Source: Alnus glutinosa (Eukaryota > Streptophyta > Magnoliopsida > Fagales > Betulaceae). From it: 64,000 bases of DNA. The notes beneath the pieces are model-generated. The model saw nothing but the letters and a program-made list of their open reading frames with translations, searched no databases and was not told the DNA's origin. Both the position numbers and the translations under genes were made by a program. Positions within the stretch are counted from its first letter, which is position 1; each line of letters starts with the position of its first letter. Of this stretch, positions 12,401 to 23,200 are shown piece by piece. The stretch covers positions 24,190,501 to 24,254,500 of the forward strand of contig NC_084896.1 in the NCBI RefSeq assembly GCF_958979055.1, read 5' to 3'.

Positions 12401-13848
12401 AATCTATAATTTATCAATAAAAGGCATTTTTATTGCCAAGCGGCATTATGTGCAGCAATTGGTAGTTTACAAGGTGTTTCCCCAGAATCATGGGTACAAA
12501 TCAAACTACTAAAAAGATCTAGCGGATCATAAAATTAACAGTTATGAAAGGAAAGCTGAAGCAGTCAGTTAGTTAGAATGCTCATAAAATATGTTACAAG
12601 AAGATTTAAGAATAACTGAAAACGCCGCGTATTTATAAAATTATTATCAACACCTGAAAATAAGATCGAGACCGAGGTATTTCAGTTGGATTAGAAGAGT
12701 GTTTCGGTCCTTCGCGATGTTCATTGGGTTTCTTCTCAGATTCTTTGCTCACAGCCCCATTTTCTGGCTTAGAATCAGGTGCTGAAGGGGCCTCGAGTGG
12801 TAAGGTGTCTTGCAGCAGCTGACGGTGCTTTTGATCCCGGTCTGTGTGGTCTCCAACATCCAAATCAGTGTTGCCGGGTATTCTCTCCGTTTCTGGTTTG
12901 CCATCCCTCCTAGACCTCTTAAGACTAGTAGAACGAGCCAAGTAACATATACAACCCACGTTATGATAGGAAGCCACAATCAACCGGCACATGTTATTTG
13001 TATGCTTCATATTATACAACTTAAATCAAAAGGTGAAGACGAATGCACAGAATCCCGTATAACTTAAAGTTGAGGTTATACATCATTAGACACCACAAGT
13101 GAAAGTAATGATTTGAATAGTAAGTTGTGAGAAAGTGAATTGTAAAATTAAAGTTTCCCAAACGCAAGACAAAAGGGTAAAAGAACTGCACCATTAAGTT
13201 CTAATGCTTTCTCAGAGAAATGAGAAGAAACTAAGGCTCAGGAAAAAGAACAGAAAGCAATAGAGCATCCACCAAGAAATGTTGTGCCTTTCTAGACAGA
13301 TAAGAAACTTCCCCATTTCTTCTTCTAGTATTATCCAGCCCAAATCATTTCATCTAATCAATAAAAAAGGCTTCACAGCAGAATGGCAAAATTGCACGAA
13401 AGGTAATAGATCATGTAGGAGTCATTTCTCAAATCCCAATATCCAAGTTTGTGAGCTACAGCAATGTTACCAATACTGTTAACTACATGTAAGGAGAAAA
13501 AAAAAAGTACTAACAAATTATATTACTGAAAGTGTCTGAGCTACAAATACACATATACGTACTTGAACTCATTTTAATTTTCTTGGTAACAAACATTTTC
13601 TCGGGAAACCTTTCATTGCAAGACAAATGAGGCAAACGGGTTATCGCATCCAACATTACAATTTGAGAATCAAAACAAACAAACCCACAAATTTCATTTC
13701 ACTAATTTCACCAAAATATATAGAAATATGCAATCTTTTGTACGAATAGTAGATGAGAGGGAGAGAGAGAGGAGGAGCACCTGGGTTCTCGGTCAAACCT
13801 GGAACGGTATCGTTTGGAGTCGGAATCGCGGCCCTCCCGACGAGACAT
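9408..13848 (-). CDS. Charged Arg-rich plant protein of unknown function, four exons
   Basis: Minus-strand exons in coding order: 13848-13781, 12924-12654, 11637-11577, 9991-9408. Phases (2, 0, 1) join cleanly with GT-AG borders to a 327-residue protein starting MSRREGRDSDSKRYRSRFD. It is dominated by Arg, Asp, Glu, Lys and Ser. There is an RS-like stretch near the start, the phrase PRSRSYFQHDERG at the exon 2-3 joint, a Gly/Arg stretch (YGGSGGGGNYRGRDR) and a compact end, WKHDLYNASGSPTPKNEDD, followed by an alanine/leucine tail. I recognise this as a conserved plant family without a defined role. The composition suggests a disordered nuclear RNA-associated protein; that is inference. No enzyme motif, signal peptide or membrane segment is visible. 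The ATG is chosen because it opens the first exon and fits the splice phase. The 1.6 kb last intron contains a foldback and a LINE fragment. Confidence 0.8.
10494..10702. repeat. Long foldback around an AC/GT microsatellite
   Basis: Left arm about 10494-10564 and right arm about 10630-10702 are near-complete inverted copies. Both contain 'ctacatcacatgcatgcag' or its complement and the flanking phrases 'gtagcatatctctat' against 'aaagagataagctac'. The loop is AC/TG-rich. Pairing is over 90 percent in the inner 50 bp, with decay outward. It could be a MITE or a hairpin made by inverted duplication. It directly abuts a LINE fragment. Confidence 0.75.
10703..11265 (+). mobile_element. LINE (L1-type) 3' fragment
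   Basis: Translation near 10807-10950 reads MCKNSWESMDHLLLHYEMV followed by ALWNAF and GLAWVMP. This is the zinc-binding region found after reverse transcriptase in plant L1-type LINEs (C, then DHLLLHC-like, then ALW and WVMP). In this copy the usual Cys of HLLLHC is Tyr, and the frame breaks soon after about 11040. The element ends in a typical LINE tail, with 'aataaattgtgtttactt' then an A run near 11250. It is truncated at the 5' side and non-functional, and lies antisense in the last intron of the Arg-rich gene. Confidence 0.75.
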
Positions 13849-14314
13849 AGACGCTGCTGCTTTCTCTGGGTCTTTGGGTTTCAGAGTGTGTCTCTCCGAA
13901 TCTTCGCAAATTTCTCATTATACATTCAGATTTACTCTTCTGTAGTGTACTGTTGAGATATGATCCTGTCCGTACGATCAACTTGTGATCGGGGTAAAAC
14001 ATATAATGAGACCCCGCACTGGATTCTGCCCCTCTCTCACCTCTGATCTTATCCTCCTCGTTTGACATATTTGTACAATATATGGTTAAATTCAAAAAAG
14101 TATGAACTCTTCCAATTTTCAAACGTGTAAAGATTATATTATATTTGGAGATAATTATTATTCTTTAGAAAAATGAGAAAACCATTGCACCTAAATAAGA
14201 AAAAAAAAAAAAATAGAAAAAGTAATAGATGAAACTAACTTAGTCGATGTAAAATAGAAAATGGGTCTACCTACCATACTTAAATATTGTTTAAATTATG
14301 CGTATGCAAGCGGA

Positions 14315-14470
14315 CAAGTTAATTATATTTTTCACATCAATTTATTTTTCATTTTATATTGGTTGACGTAAAATATTTTGAGTGTCTTTACATGTTAGTC
14401 ATTTAAAAAAAAAATAATAAAGTATGTCACGTCAGTCGATATAAAATAGATGTGAATAGTAATATTACTT
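14315..14470. mobile_element. Foldback MITE, CACATCAATTTATT/ATAGATGTG family, copy 1
   Basis: The left arm 'cacatcaatttatttttc' pairs with the right arm 'aaaatagatgtgaatag', and 'ttggttgacgt' near 14361 pairs with 'acgtcagtcgat' near 14429. Related arms occur at about 18783-18906 (right-hand part only) and at 45752-45960. All end near 'agtaatattact', so this looks like one short non-coding DNA-transposon family. Confidence 0.5.
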
Positions 14471-15531
14471 ATAGGCGCACGCACATACACGGACGGAGAT
14501 CCAAATTGCAATAGGGCAATATTGTGTGAGAGTATAGCTAGGCCGTATTTGCTCGGGCTGCCCAAACAGGTGGGGCATGAGCTATCCATACACTTGCCCG
14601 GTGGATGTGGGTCATTTTTATGAATTTTTTACTGTTTTTTTAGAAAAGTTTTCTCATAATTTTTTGTGTTAAGAAGGGCATTATTGTATTTTTGCTCACA
14701 AAAGGGGGAGGAGAACATTGCAACTATAATGTTAGATCAATATGATACATTAATGGAATTGAAAAGATTGAAGAGACATTACAAATTAGATGATAGATCA
14801 GACATTACAAATTAGATGATAGATCGAAGGAAGCAAATATAGTTTTCCCTTCTAAAAACCATAAGCCTCAAACACCAATATCCACAATAATTTTTTTTTT
14901 TTTTTTTTTAACAAAAAAAAAAACACCTTCTTTATGTAAAGGTCACTCAAAGTTAGATATTCTTTTTTTTTTTAAAAAAAAAAAAAAAAGTTTAAGAAAA
15001 TAATATATTCCGTGTTTGTTAAAATTTTAGCTTTTAAATAATTTTCCTAAGCAATTATGCTCTTCCTAACTAAACAGAATAGGCATACAAAATCTGGGAG
15101 TTTTAATATTTAATAAGATGTTTAGAGTTTAAGATTTAAGTCCATATTTCTTTTACATCTTTTAAGATATTAGTCTCACATATTATTGTTATGCACATGG
15201 TTATAATTTTATTATAGTTTTTTTGTTTATATATTATCTCAGCAAGTTAGCAACTAAAGATGTTACCTGCCTTTCAAAATTAAGCTAGTAGGGTAAATAA
15301 CTTATATCAAAAGAGTAATGCTAGAAATTACATTTTTATTTTACAATACTAATATGGCAGTTCCAACCGACCATTGTATTAAAAATGTTATTTTTTCATA
15401 CTAATTTTTTTCTTTATTGCATGCTACTTTTTGAGATGAGTGGTAATAATGCTATGTATATACTACTTTTTCATCTCACAACAATCTCACAATATTACGG
15501 TAGTAATCTCAACTAACTATTGCTATATAGT

Positions 15532-15722
15532 ATAGAATAATGATTTAATGCCACCTAAATATACAACTTTTCACCACCTTGTCTATGTGACAAGGTGATC
15601 CCCCACTATTTTTTGAGTTTTTTTATTTTTTAAAAATAAATTAAAGTGGGGGACTACCTTTCCACATAGACATGGTGGTGAAAAGTTGTATATTTAGGTG
15701 GTAGTGAATCATTACTCTATAG
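15532..15722. mobile_element. Perfect foldback MITE, copy 1 of a pair
   Basis: About 70-bp arms: 'ccacctaaatatacaacttt' and 'caccaccttgtctatgtg' on the left face their complements ending 'tatatttaggtggtagtg' on the right. A short AT-rich centre carries 'ttttttattttttaaaaat'. The outer bases TATAGAATAATGATT and AATCATTACTCTATA are also complementary. No protein is encoded. Confidence 0.8.
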
Positions 15723-15863
15723 TATATACCACATTTTGTTGAGGGCCATTGGGCAGTTTATGAGGGTTATTTATTTTTTTATTTTTTAAATTGATTGGCC
15801 AAGCAACTTCTAAATTAAAGGTTTTTTCTCATCAATTAGAGAACTATCACTTACAAAATATTT

Positions 15864-16019
15864 AGAGTAATGATTGAATACAACCTAAATATACAACTTT
15901 TTACCACCTTGCCTATGTGGCAAGGTGGTCCCCCACTACTTTTTGAATTTTTTTATTTTTTAAAAATAAATTAAGGTGGTGAGAAGTTGTATCTTTGAGT
16001 AGTATTCAATCATTATTCA
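15864..16019. mobile_element. Foldback MITE, copy 2 of a pair
   Basis: Same wording as the element about 140 bp upstream: 'cctaaatatacaactttt' on the left arm, the same AT-rich centre, and 'gagaagttgtatctttgag' on the right. The right arm has lost about 35 bp relative to copy 1, so the hairpin is shorter. Two members this close suggest local transposition or tandem duplication. Confidence 0.7.
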
Positions 16020-16138
16020 AATATTTATTATCTAATCGTATCTACACTAAAGAAGAGATTAAGGGAATCTTAGTAGAATCCATCATCCAAACAGACCTTA
16101 AATAGGCCAAAAAAAAAAATAGTTCGAATCTCCAAGAA

Positions 16139-16234
16139 GTAGCTTAATCGGCTGGGGACCATGTCTCATGAAGCAGAGGTCACTAGTTCGAATCCCCCTC
16201 CCCTTGTGGTGGACATGTCACAAAAAAAAAAAAA
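16139..16234 (+). mobile_element. tRNA-derived SINE
   Basis: Reads 'gtagcttaatcggctgggg' (box A-like) and then 'agttcgaatcccc' (box B, consensus GGTTCGANNCC), about 35 bases apart, followed by a short body and a 13-base A tail near 16219-16231. This is a polymerase III promoter layout with a poly(A) tail. It is not a functional tRNA because the arms do not fold into a cloverleaf. Confidence 0.7.
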
Positions 16235-16245
16235 TTAACTTCATA

Positions 16246-16325
16246 GAACGACATAGAAATGATTCGAACTAATGACTTTACTTCGTGAGACGTAGTCTTC
16301 AACCTAATGAGAACATAGTTGTATC
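16246..16325 (-). mobile_element. SINE fragment in opposite orientation
   Basis: The reverse complement reads 'tctcacgaagtaaagtca' then 'ttagttcgaatcatt', matching 'tctcatgaagcagaggtca' and 'ctagttcgaatcccc' of the neighbouring SINE. The two copies face each other across a short A run, so a transcript through both could form a hairpin. Confidence 0.6.
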
Positions 16326-16559
16326 AATACAAATTTGTCAGGTTGAGATTTATTTGGCTTTTATCTAATAAGTATTTTGAAATTACAATAAAAATTCCTT
16401 TTTTTTTAAAAAATAAAAATAATAATAAAATTGAGAAGGGAATAGCCCTAACAAAAAGCATGGGACACGTGTCATAATCACCAGCCAAGCCGAATACCCT
16501 ACAAATACGCGTAGCCGGCAGGGAGCAACAATCACTCTGTATTTTGCGCTTCTGAGAAG

Positions 16560-16572
16560 TTCTAGAACGTTC
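16560..16572 (+). promoter_or_regulatory. Heat-shock element upstream of DREB2-like gene
   Basis: TTC-ta-GAA-cg-TTC is a perfect three-unit heat-shock element, 116 bases before the start codon of the DREB2-like gene. DREB2 genes in other plants are driven by heat-shock factors, so this fits the family. Whether it is still used here is unknown because the coding region is broken. Confidence 0.6.
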
Positions 16573-16687
16573 TTCTTTCCCGCGCAAAAACAAAACCGCG
16601 TTTCACCATAGCTGTTCATCGGAATCGTTGTTGTCACTCATCGTCTGAAAAAGATTACAATTTTACAATCACTGGCTGGGTTCTTTG

Positions 16688-18035
16688 ATGGTCATTTTGT
16701 CGGAGGCTGCGGTTTCGAGGTTGGTTGAATTTTTCCATCATTTTTCTTTTGATTGTTGTAAATTCTTGATTTGTGTCTCATGATTCTGGGTTTTGGCGGA
16801 AAAGGGTTTTTGATTTGTGTGGGTGATCATCCTGGGTTGTGTGTGATTGATAAAAATACAGTCTTTCTTCCTCTCTCTCCCCCTCCTCCGTAAGGCCCGT
16901 CGTTTTGGTCCTCGGAGGCTACAAGCGCCTCTACTTGGTCTGCGTCCGACCCGTACCGAGCCGACTCGAAAACTCAGACCTTGTTAGTCTAGTGTGAATC
17001 AATAAATCAAGAAAAGGAAACTTATTTATTTATTACATTAATTAATTAATTATTATTAATTAGAAACTTCCGCTCCAAGTTTCTAGGGTTTTCCTCTGAA
17101 AAAATTAGGATATGGCTTAATTTACAGCACCTATGCTGTAGTAAATCTAAGGGTTTGGATTTGATTTCAAACCCTTGAAATCAAATCCAAAGGGTTTGAA
17201 ATCAAATCCAAACCCTTTGTCTTTGGAATAGAGTGGGTTAAGCTTGCCCATTCTATTCGGGATAACGTGTTTGAATTCCCAGCTATCAGTTGAATCAAAC
17301 ATTTGGGTAGCTTCTACGATTCTGCTATGGTGCTCTGTATTGTGCGGTTGTGGGGTTGGGCTTAGGCTTTTGTTGCAATTGATTGTTGTTTGTTTTTTTT
17401 TTCCTGTGCAATAGTATTGAACAATCTATGTAGAAATTTTGCAAAGATCCAGGTGTTGACTTGATGTCTCTACCATTTAGTTGTTGCAGGAAGAGGAAGT
17501 CCCGAAGTAGACAAGATGCAACTCTATCAGTTGCTGAGACCCTCGCCAAGTGGGAAGAGCATAATGCCCAGCTCGACTCTTGCAATATTGAGACTAAATC
17601 AGTTCGTAAAGCTCCAGGTGTTGGGTCAAAGAAGGGGTGTATGAAAGGAAAGGGAGGTCCTAAGAACTCGTCATTTAAGTACAAAGGTGTTAGGCAGAGG
17701 ACATGGGGTAAATGGGTTGTGAAATTCGTGAACTAAAGGGAAAAAGGCTATGGCTTGGTACTTTTGAAAATGCTGTTGATGCTGCCTTGTCTCATGATAA
17801 AGCTGCAAGAGCAATGTACGGTTCTCTTGCCTGCCTCAACTTTACGGATGATTGTTCAGCGACAACCTCATCAAGCATATGTTGCAGTCACTGAATCTGT
17901 TGAAGAAGAATCTGATGGCATTTCAAAGTGTTTTTGGGATGACAGACGAGTATTCTATGAATGAAATGTTTTATTTGAAGGAAGTTAACACTCTCTTTGA
18001 CACTAGTCATCTCCCTGATATTGTCGGTGTTGGCT
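16688..18035 (+). pseudogene. DREB2-like AP2/ERF transcription factor, frame broken
   Basis: Exon 1 (16688-16719) encodes MVILSEAAVS. It splices by GT-AG to exon 2 at 17490, which continues RKRKSRSRQDATLSVAETL (nuclear signal and DREB2 family block), then KKGCMKGKGGP, then the AP2 domain [14 protein letters not shown]. The frame is lost inside AP2 near 17715: the original frame stops at 17736, while the next frame carries on with [16 protein letters not shown] and ARAMYG. Later family-like text ([19 protein letters not shown]) and the acidic end sit in further frames, so at least two or three indels separate it from a working factor. Intron position and 5' structure are kept, so this arose from a normal gene and not a processed copy. 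A product truncated inside AP2 would probably not bind the DRE element. A single assembly error cannot be excluded for the first shift but would not explain the later ones. Confidence 0.8.
17149..17217. repeat. Perfect 28-bp inverted repeat in DREB2-like intron
   Basis: The 28 bases at 17149-17176 (starting 'aagggtttggatttg') are exactly complementary to 17190-17217, with a 13-base spacer that partly repeats the same wording. A smaller hairpin, 'acagcacctatgctgt', lies just upstream near 17124. This is probably the core of a small foldback element. Confidence 0.8.
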
Positions 18036-19135
18036 AATGATGCTGGTCAGCTTTAGTTCTCTGCCATTCAGACTCTGAATGATATGGCAGCAAACACCTT
18101 CCAGAGTTGATAAGTTTTGAGTTATATAAGACGTCAGATAGACAGAAGAGTATTAGAATTATTAGATGATTTATCAGATTTCTCATTTTGTGTAGAGGGG
18201 ATAATGAATGTTAGATAGGAGGCAGACTTGGATTCTTTTTGGCTGACTGAGCTGATTCTTTAAGGGTTTTAGATTGGGGAATTGGCTTTTTATTTTTTAT
18301 TTTTTTGATGTAACAAATATACCACTTTAGGATGCACAATGTTCAATTGAATGATAAACAAAGTTTATGTTTGATATACTGCATAATTTTTTGTCAGGGA
18401 ATCTTTCATTCTTCTACCCTCTTCCTACTTCACCTTCATTTTTTAGTTAGCTTGAGATATTTTCAATGTGGTGCCTATACTAAATTCACTGAGGTTTGAA
18501 ACTTTTTGATATAGATGTTATCTGTATGCTATTGCAGGTATAGATATAAATAAATATATTTCTTCTCATATGCATGGCTTCCAAGTGAATGATTTGTATG
18601 ATATCAGGGAGTTTGATATGGAGAACAATAACGTTAGCTATGACTTGTCTTAATATTTCCTTCCTAGATTTTCAAATCGTTGATGGAAATAGTGTCATGT
18701 CAACATGCATTTATATAATAAAGAGGTCATGCCATACATGCCACATAGACTTCATGTAATCAATAATCACATCATCATACACATCCAAATGTATGTGTTT
18801 TAAATGGTTTCACATTCAGTCACTTAAAAAAGAAGTGTAAGTAAGATGTTATGTCAATTAGTATAACATGAATATGATAAATAGATGTGAAGAGTAATAT
18901 TACTTTTTTTTTAGGTTTATTGGTTTAGGAGGTGAGAGAGAGGTATGGGATGATTCACTCCATAATATTTTTCTATTATTTCCTTACCCCATTCACTACG
19001 TCTTCAATTCTTTTATATTTGAAAAAAAAAAAAAAAAAAAAAAAAACCTCTGCTTCGTAGTCTACAAACACATAAAGAAGGGCAATTTTCGATCCTTGCA
19101 CAGTTAAATTTTGGTCAAGCTTGTTCTTCTCTTGT

Positions 19136-19226
19136 TTTTGGTAAAGATGAATTGTCCATTTGACTTGTTTATATCTAAACAAACCTTTGAAAACATATAT
19201 ATCAAGGAAGACGTACACAAAAATGC
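19136..19226 (-). pseudogene. Displaced copy of one POLK exon with intron edge
   Basis: About 90 bp here match 24539-24628, which covers part of POLK exon 7 and the end of the intron before it. Minus-strand translation gives VCLDINKSNGQFIF against [14 protein letters not shown] in POLK, and the flanking intron wording ('caaggaagacgtacacaaa' against 'ggaggaagacatatataaa') is shared as well. The exon is cut short and has no coding context, so it is a dead fragment. It lies about 5.4 kb from its source and abuts a palindromic element. Confidence 0.75.
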
Positions 19227-19248
19227 ACGGAAAATATTAAAATTACAA

Positions 19249-19329
19249 CAAGTACACAACACCAAGGCATATTGGGAGGAACCCACATGTGTGAGTCCCA
19301 TCCCAATATGCCTTGGTGTTATGCACTTG
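19249..19329. mobile_element. Small palindrome, GTTGTGCA-type element
   Basis: The left arm 'acaccaaggcatattggga' (about 19258-19276) is complementary to 'tcccaatatgccttggtgt' near 19301-19319, and the inverted match continues outward to 'caagta' and 'cacttg'. Further related wording follows to about 19500 ('gttgtacaactgttgtgca', 'gtgggactcat'-like), and again at 19800-19945 and 58055-58165. Confidence 0.6.
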
Positions 19330-19799
19330 TAGTGCATGTATCATCTCCCAAGAGGAGACCTGATTGGTACATAAAAGTTGTACAACTGTTGTGCACCTTT
19401 GTAAAGACATGGGGTGAAACCTATGTAGTAAGTCCCACCACATGAGTCCCACCCCATATTTCTAAAAACCTGGTACAACTATTATGCAATAGTCTTTTTC
19501 CACCCCTTTTTAACTGTGAAAATTGATTGACAAAATTCAAGGAAAAAGAAAAAGAAAAAGAAAAGAGGGTAGGTCCTCATCTTCACTTCTACATCAAATA
19601 GTATGATGAGATTTGGTTTAAATGCTAACCAAAAAAAAAACCATAAGAAATCTTTTGTAATTTTTTAAACCGTCCAAATTTATTTCTACTATCTCTTTTT
19701 CATGAAACACTTGAGTTAAATCTACGCCATTAAAAAATTACGAGATTAAAAAATTCCTGTAATTTGTTTTTAATGCACCTAAGCCAAACAGGGACCCTA

Positions 19800-19945
19800 A
19801 AAGGAAGAAGTTGTAATTGGTGCACAACAAAGTTGCACAAAACATGACACATGAGATAGAACTCATGTGGTGGGTCTCACTCACATGAATCCCACCTATG
19901 TATCTTGTATTGCGCATGTATTGTACAACCTTGTTGTGCAAAAAT
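19800..19945. mobile_element. GTTGTGCA-type element, second copy
   Basis: Starts near 'gtgcacaacaaagttgcac' and ends near 'gtacaaccttgttgtgcaa', which are complementary. The centre carries 'gtgggtctcactcacatg'. It shares the 'gtgggtctcac' and 'gttgtgca' wording with 58055-58165 and with the block near 19360-19480. Non-coding; the superfamily is not clear. Confidence 0.55.
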
Positions 19946-20228
19946 CTTTTCCCAAAAGGAAAAGGGTCAAGCGGTTATCATGAAAGAAAAGAAAAGAGTG
20001 CAGATTTGAAAGACATTTTTTTCGGTCTTCAATTTTTGTTATTGGTGAACTTTTACAGTGTTCAATTCGTAAAAGTTAGAAATTCAAAAAAAAAAAAAAA
20101 AATCGTAAAAGGAATATCTATTGCTCTTGTGCACTGATTTTTGCTATAGCATACACAACTATATACAAGGGTAGAACAAATAGATTAGCGCTATAAAAAT
20201 AAAAAGAAAAAGAAGAAGAAGATTAACG

Positions 20229-23200
20229 CTAAAAATTCTGGAAGCTCTTAACAAAGAACATATCTATTGGAATGTGTCCCTTATCTTTGGGAGAGATCTT
20301 CTGCTTTTTACGTTTGCTTTGGCTCCGAATATTCTCCTTCAGGGAAAATCTGATGAGGTCTCAAACTTGTCAATTGTCAGATCAAATGCTTATTTATGCT
20401 AAAAGTATAGATAAGAAAAAGGGGGCAAAAAAAAATCAATTTAGTAAATTAATCTTTTATTAACCGGGACTTTAACCTCCCTTTCGCTGACCTCCAAAAA
20501 AATTTGTACATTGAGCAAGAAACCATAGACGGAAAAGGTTAATTATTATGAAGGATGCATTTACTAAATCTAGCCCTGCCATGCGCATGTTTATTTAGTG
20601 AATTGGGAAACTTAATGGAAACTAAGTAATCAAGTTTTGGGAAATATTAATATGATTATGTTGAGTCATTGAATTGTGTGAGTTGGATATTTTATCTAAA
20701 AACAATTAAGCTGTCTACATAACACTCAAGCCCAACCTGTTTATCAATCAGTTTCAAGTACGCTGAAAAGCAAGGGCCAAATTACCAGCACTACAATGTA
20801 ATATTCACAATACCTGTGCCTCAGCATTAGAGTTTTAGTCTCATGGCGAGATTCCTCCTTCTGAAGTCTCTCAGCAAGATGAAAATCGGAGTGTTCTTGC
20901 CTCTCCTCAACAAATCCTAGCGGTAATTCAATCCCACATAGCGAACACTTGTAATCATTTACCCACAAAAGTAGCTCTTCCTGATTGGATGAAGAAACTG
21001 CCTCGTCATCCAGCAAGTTGGCCCTCTTGTTCACTTCATCAAGGCTGCTACATGCAAACTCCACAGAAGATGAATCTGCTTCCAACAACCCAGTCACTGC
21101 ATTTTGATGAGATTTTGGGTCTGGGGCAATCACCTAGACAAATGGCAAAATCCAAAAAAAAAAAAAAAAAAAAAAAAAACCTCTCAAGTAAATCAACAAG
21201 TTAGGAATAAACTAGAAAGAATTTTAATATAAACATCTACATAATCTACTTAAAAACTAAGAAATGCCTACTAATTTACATTTTATCAAAATTTAAATAC
21301 AGCCCTGAGGGGTTCTAGCAATTCTCTCTCCGTGAGAAAGAGGGTTGACGTTCTAGGGCTGTTCCAAAAGCTGAGGTCTTTGCTTTGGACAGCCATCAGA
21401 AGATTTTAACTATTTTATAATCTTATTAGAATGAATCAACTCCTAGTGAATTTTTGCCAACATAAACAGGTCAGAGAATCAGCAAACTATTTTTTATTGC
21501 ATTATTGTTTTGATAGGAAGAATGGTTCTTTTTGCTCTCAGTAGTTGGGTGTTTTAGGTTCTTCCAGAATTGATAACTCAGGATCTTTCCACACTGAGTG
21601 ATAGATTTCGTAACAAGGGGAACAAACCAGTATGGGGAATGGCTCCAATATGTTTGCTCTGGAGCTTATGGATGAAGCAGAATCAAAGAACATTTAAAGG
21701 AAACGAACTTTATGAAGTGAGCTTAAGGGACTACTCGTGAAATCTGTCCATGGACTTTGGCTTTCATCCATAACAATATATAGCTTTCAAAATTTGTTGC
21801 CACTTTTCTCTCTTTGCTTATTAAACCCATGTACCCTACAGGATTAGAATACCTGGAGCCCACCATCCCATATTTTAGGCCGGTGGAACTGTGCAAGTGC
21901 CATTTTGGCTACAGTCCATTGTCAATTGGCTGACACCTCCAATTCTTAGTTGTCCTTCCTTTTTATTCGAAGGTTCCTCTTATATATTTTTTGTGTACTT
22001 GGGTTTCATCCACTCAGCATTTTCAATGAGTTTTACTACAATAAAAAAAAATTAAAAAAAAAATATACATTCTAGTCTTGGTCAATATTATTAGGACCAG
22101 TCTTCAAAATACTCACATACCTTGTTTGCAGTTTCATTCTTCAAAGGCTCATAAATTTTCTCCATCCCACCAGCATTGCTGCTAAAAGTGTGATTGCCTT
22201 CCAAATCTGGTAAGTCGCTGCCGTCCAATAAATCTCTACCTTCTCTACCTTCGTAACTACATATCTCATGGCTATCAACAATTGAGCCCAAGGAACTATT
22301 ATCACTGGTACTTTTCCTATTTGCATCTCCTGATATAAGAAAATCGGTGAGAGTTTTTTGTCTCGTTTCAGATGGAGCACCAACCATGTCTTTATTAAAT
22401 TGAGACAACCGCAGGCCTGAAATAAGCAATATAATTGCATTGTCATACTCTAAGCCCTACAAGGTGCAAGAGTAAATTTTATCATGGTCCCCTCTCCGCC
22501 CTATCCCCCCTTCATGAAAAAGTGAATAAATACAGTACTATTTTCGTAAAGAAAGCACAAATTCTATGGTACCTATCAGTCTCAAAGAGACAGGAAGTTC
22601 AGCCTTTAGCAGCTTTGAAGCATATTTCAAAATATCCTCACTTGAGCAAATATACTTTTGCAAAGTCACAGCTCTGGTTCTAATCTGTTGATGGTAAACA
22701 CATATTGCTCATTAGTGATGACTAACTGACGGGCAGGAATAAATTAGAAGAACCAACAAGGCAAATAAGTAATAAAATTGTCAGAAAGAAAATAGACTAC
22801 AAGTCAAGCATAAACCACCCTTCTCCCCTTCTAAAGAAAAAGTAAATTAATAAAAGGTTGCAAAGGAGAAGGGAAGTTAAGCAGAATTGCTAAAAGAATT
22901 ATACCAGAAAAAGGTTACACATCAAATCTTGCAAGTAGGTATTGACTGTCTTTATAAAAGGAATCGTAATGGAGGATCAAAAAGTACCTCAAAAGAGGCC
23001 GTTTTTAGTTTAAGAGTCAATGTTCGCCCCAAAAGACCTTCTTTCTGCATGTCAGAAGAAAGCATCTCCGCAAGATCAGCTGCAAACACAACCTTAACAA
23101 GGCTTACTTTCAGGGGGGGAAATCCAATTAATTTCATACACAATTTAGTCAGAATGTCATACATATTAACTATACCATGCCCAGAAATGATTACAGATCT

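Larger units (their letters stand above)
13849..16559. other. Divergent intergenic region rich in MITEs
   Basis: Space between the start of the minus-strand Arg-rich gene and the DREB2-like gene. The first 100-200 bases left of about 14000 should hold the promoter and 5' UTR of the Arg-rich gene. No clear TATA box was found. A 25-bp phrase 'gacattacaaattagatgat' is repeated in tandem near 14771-14822. The remainder is AT-rich with the MITEs and SINEs listed separately. Confidence 0.55.
18036..20228. other. Convergent intergenic region with small palindromic elements
   Basis: Holds the 3' flank of the DREB2-like pseudogene and the 3' flank of POLK. Contents: a partial foldback MITE (about 18783-18906), an A run at 19021-19046, the transposed POLK exon, and three GTTGTGCA-rich palindromic blocks. 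No gene was recognised; short open frames match nothing. Confidence 0.55.

Noticed and set aside
16139-16215. Possible tRNA gene
   Set aside because: Box A and box B are present, but there is no cloverleaf or proper acceptor stem, and an A tail follows. It is a SINE.
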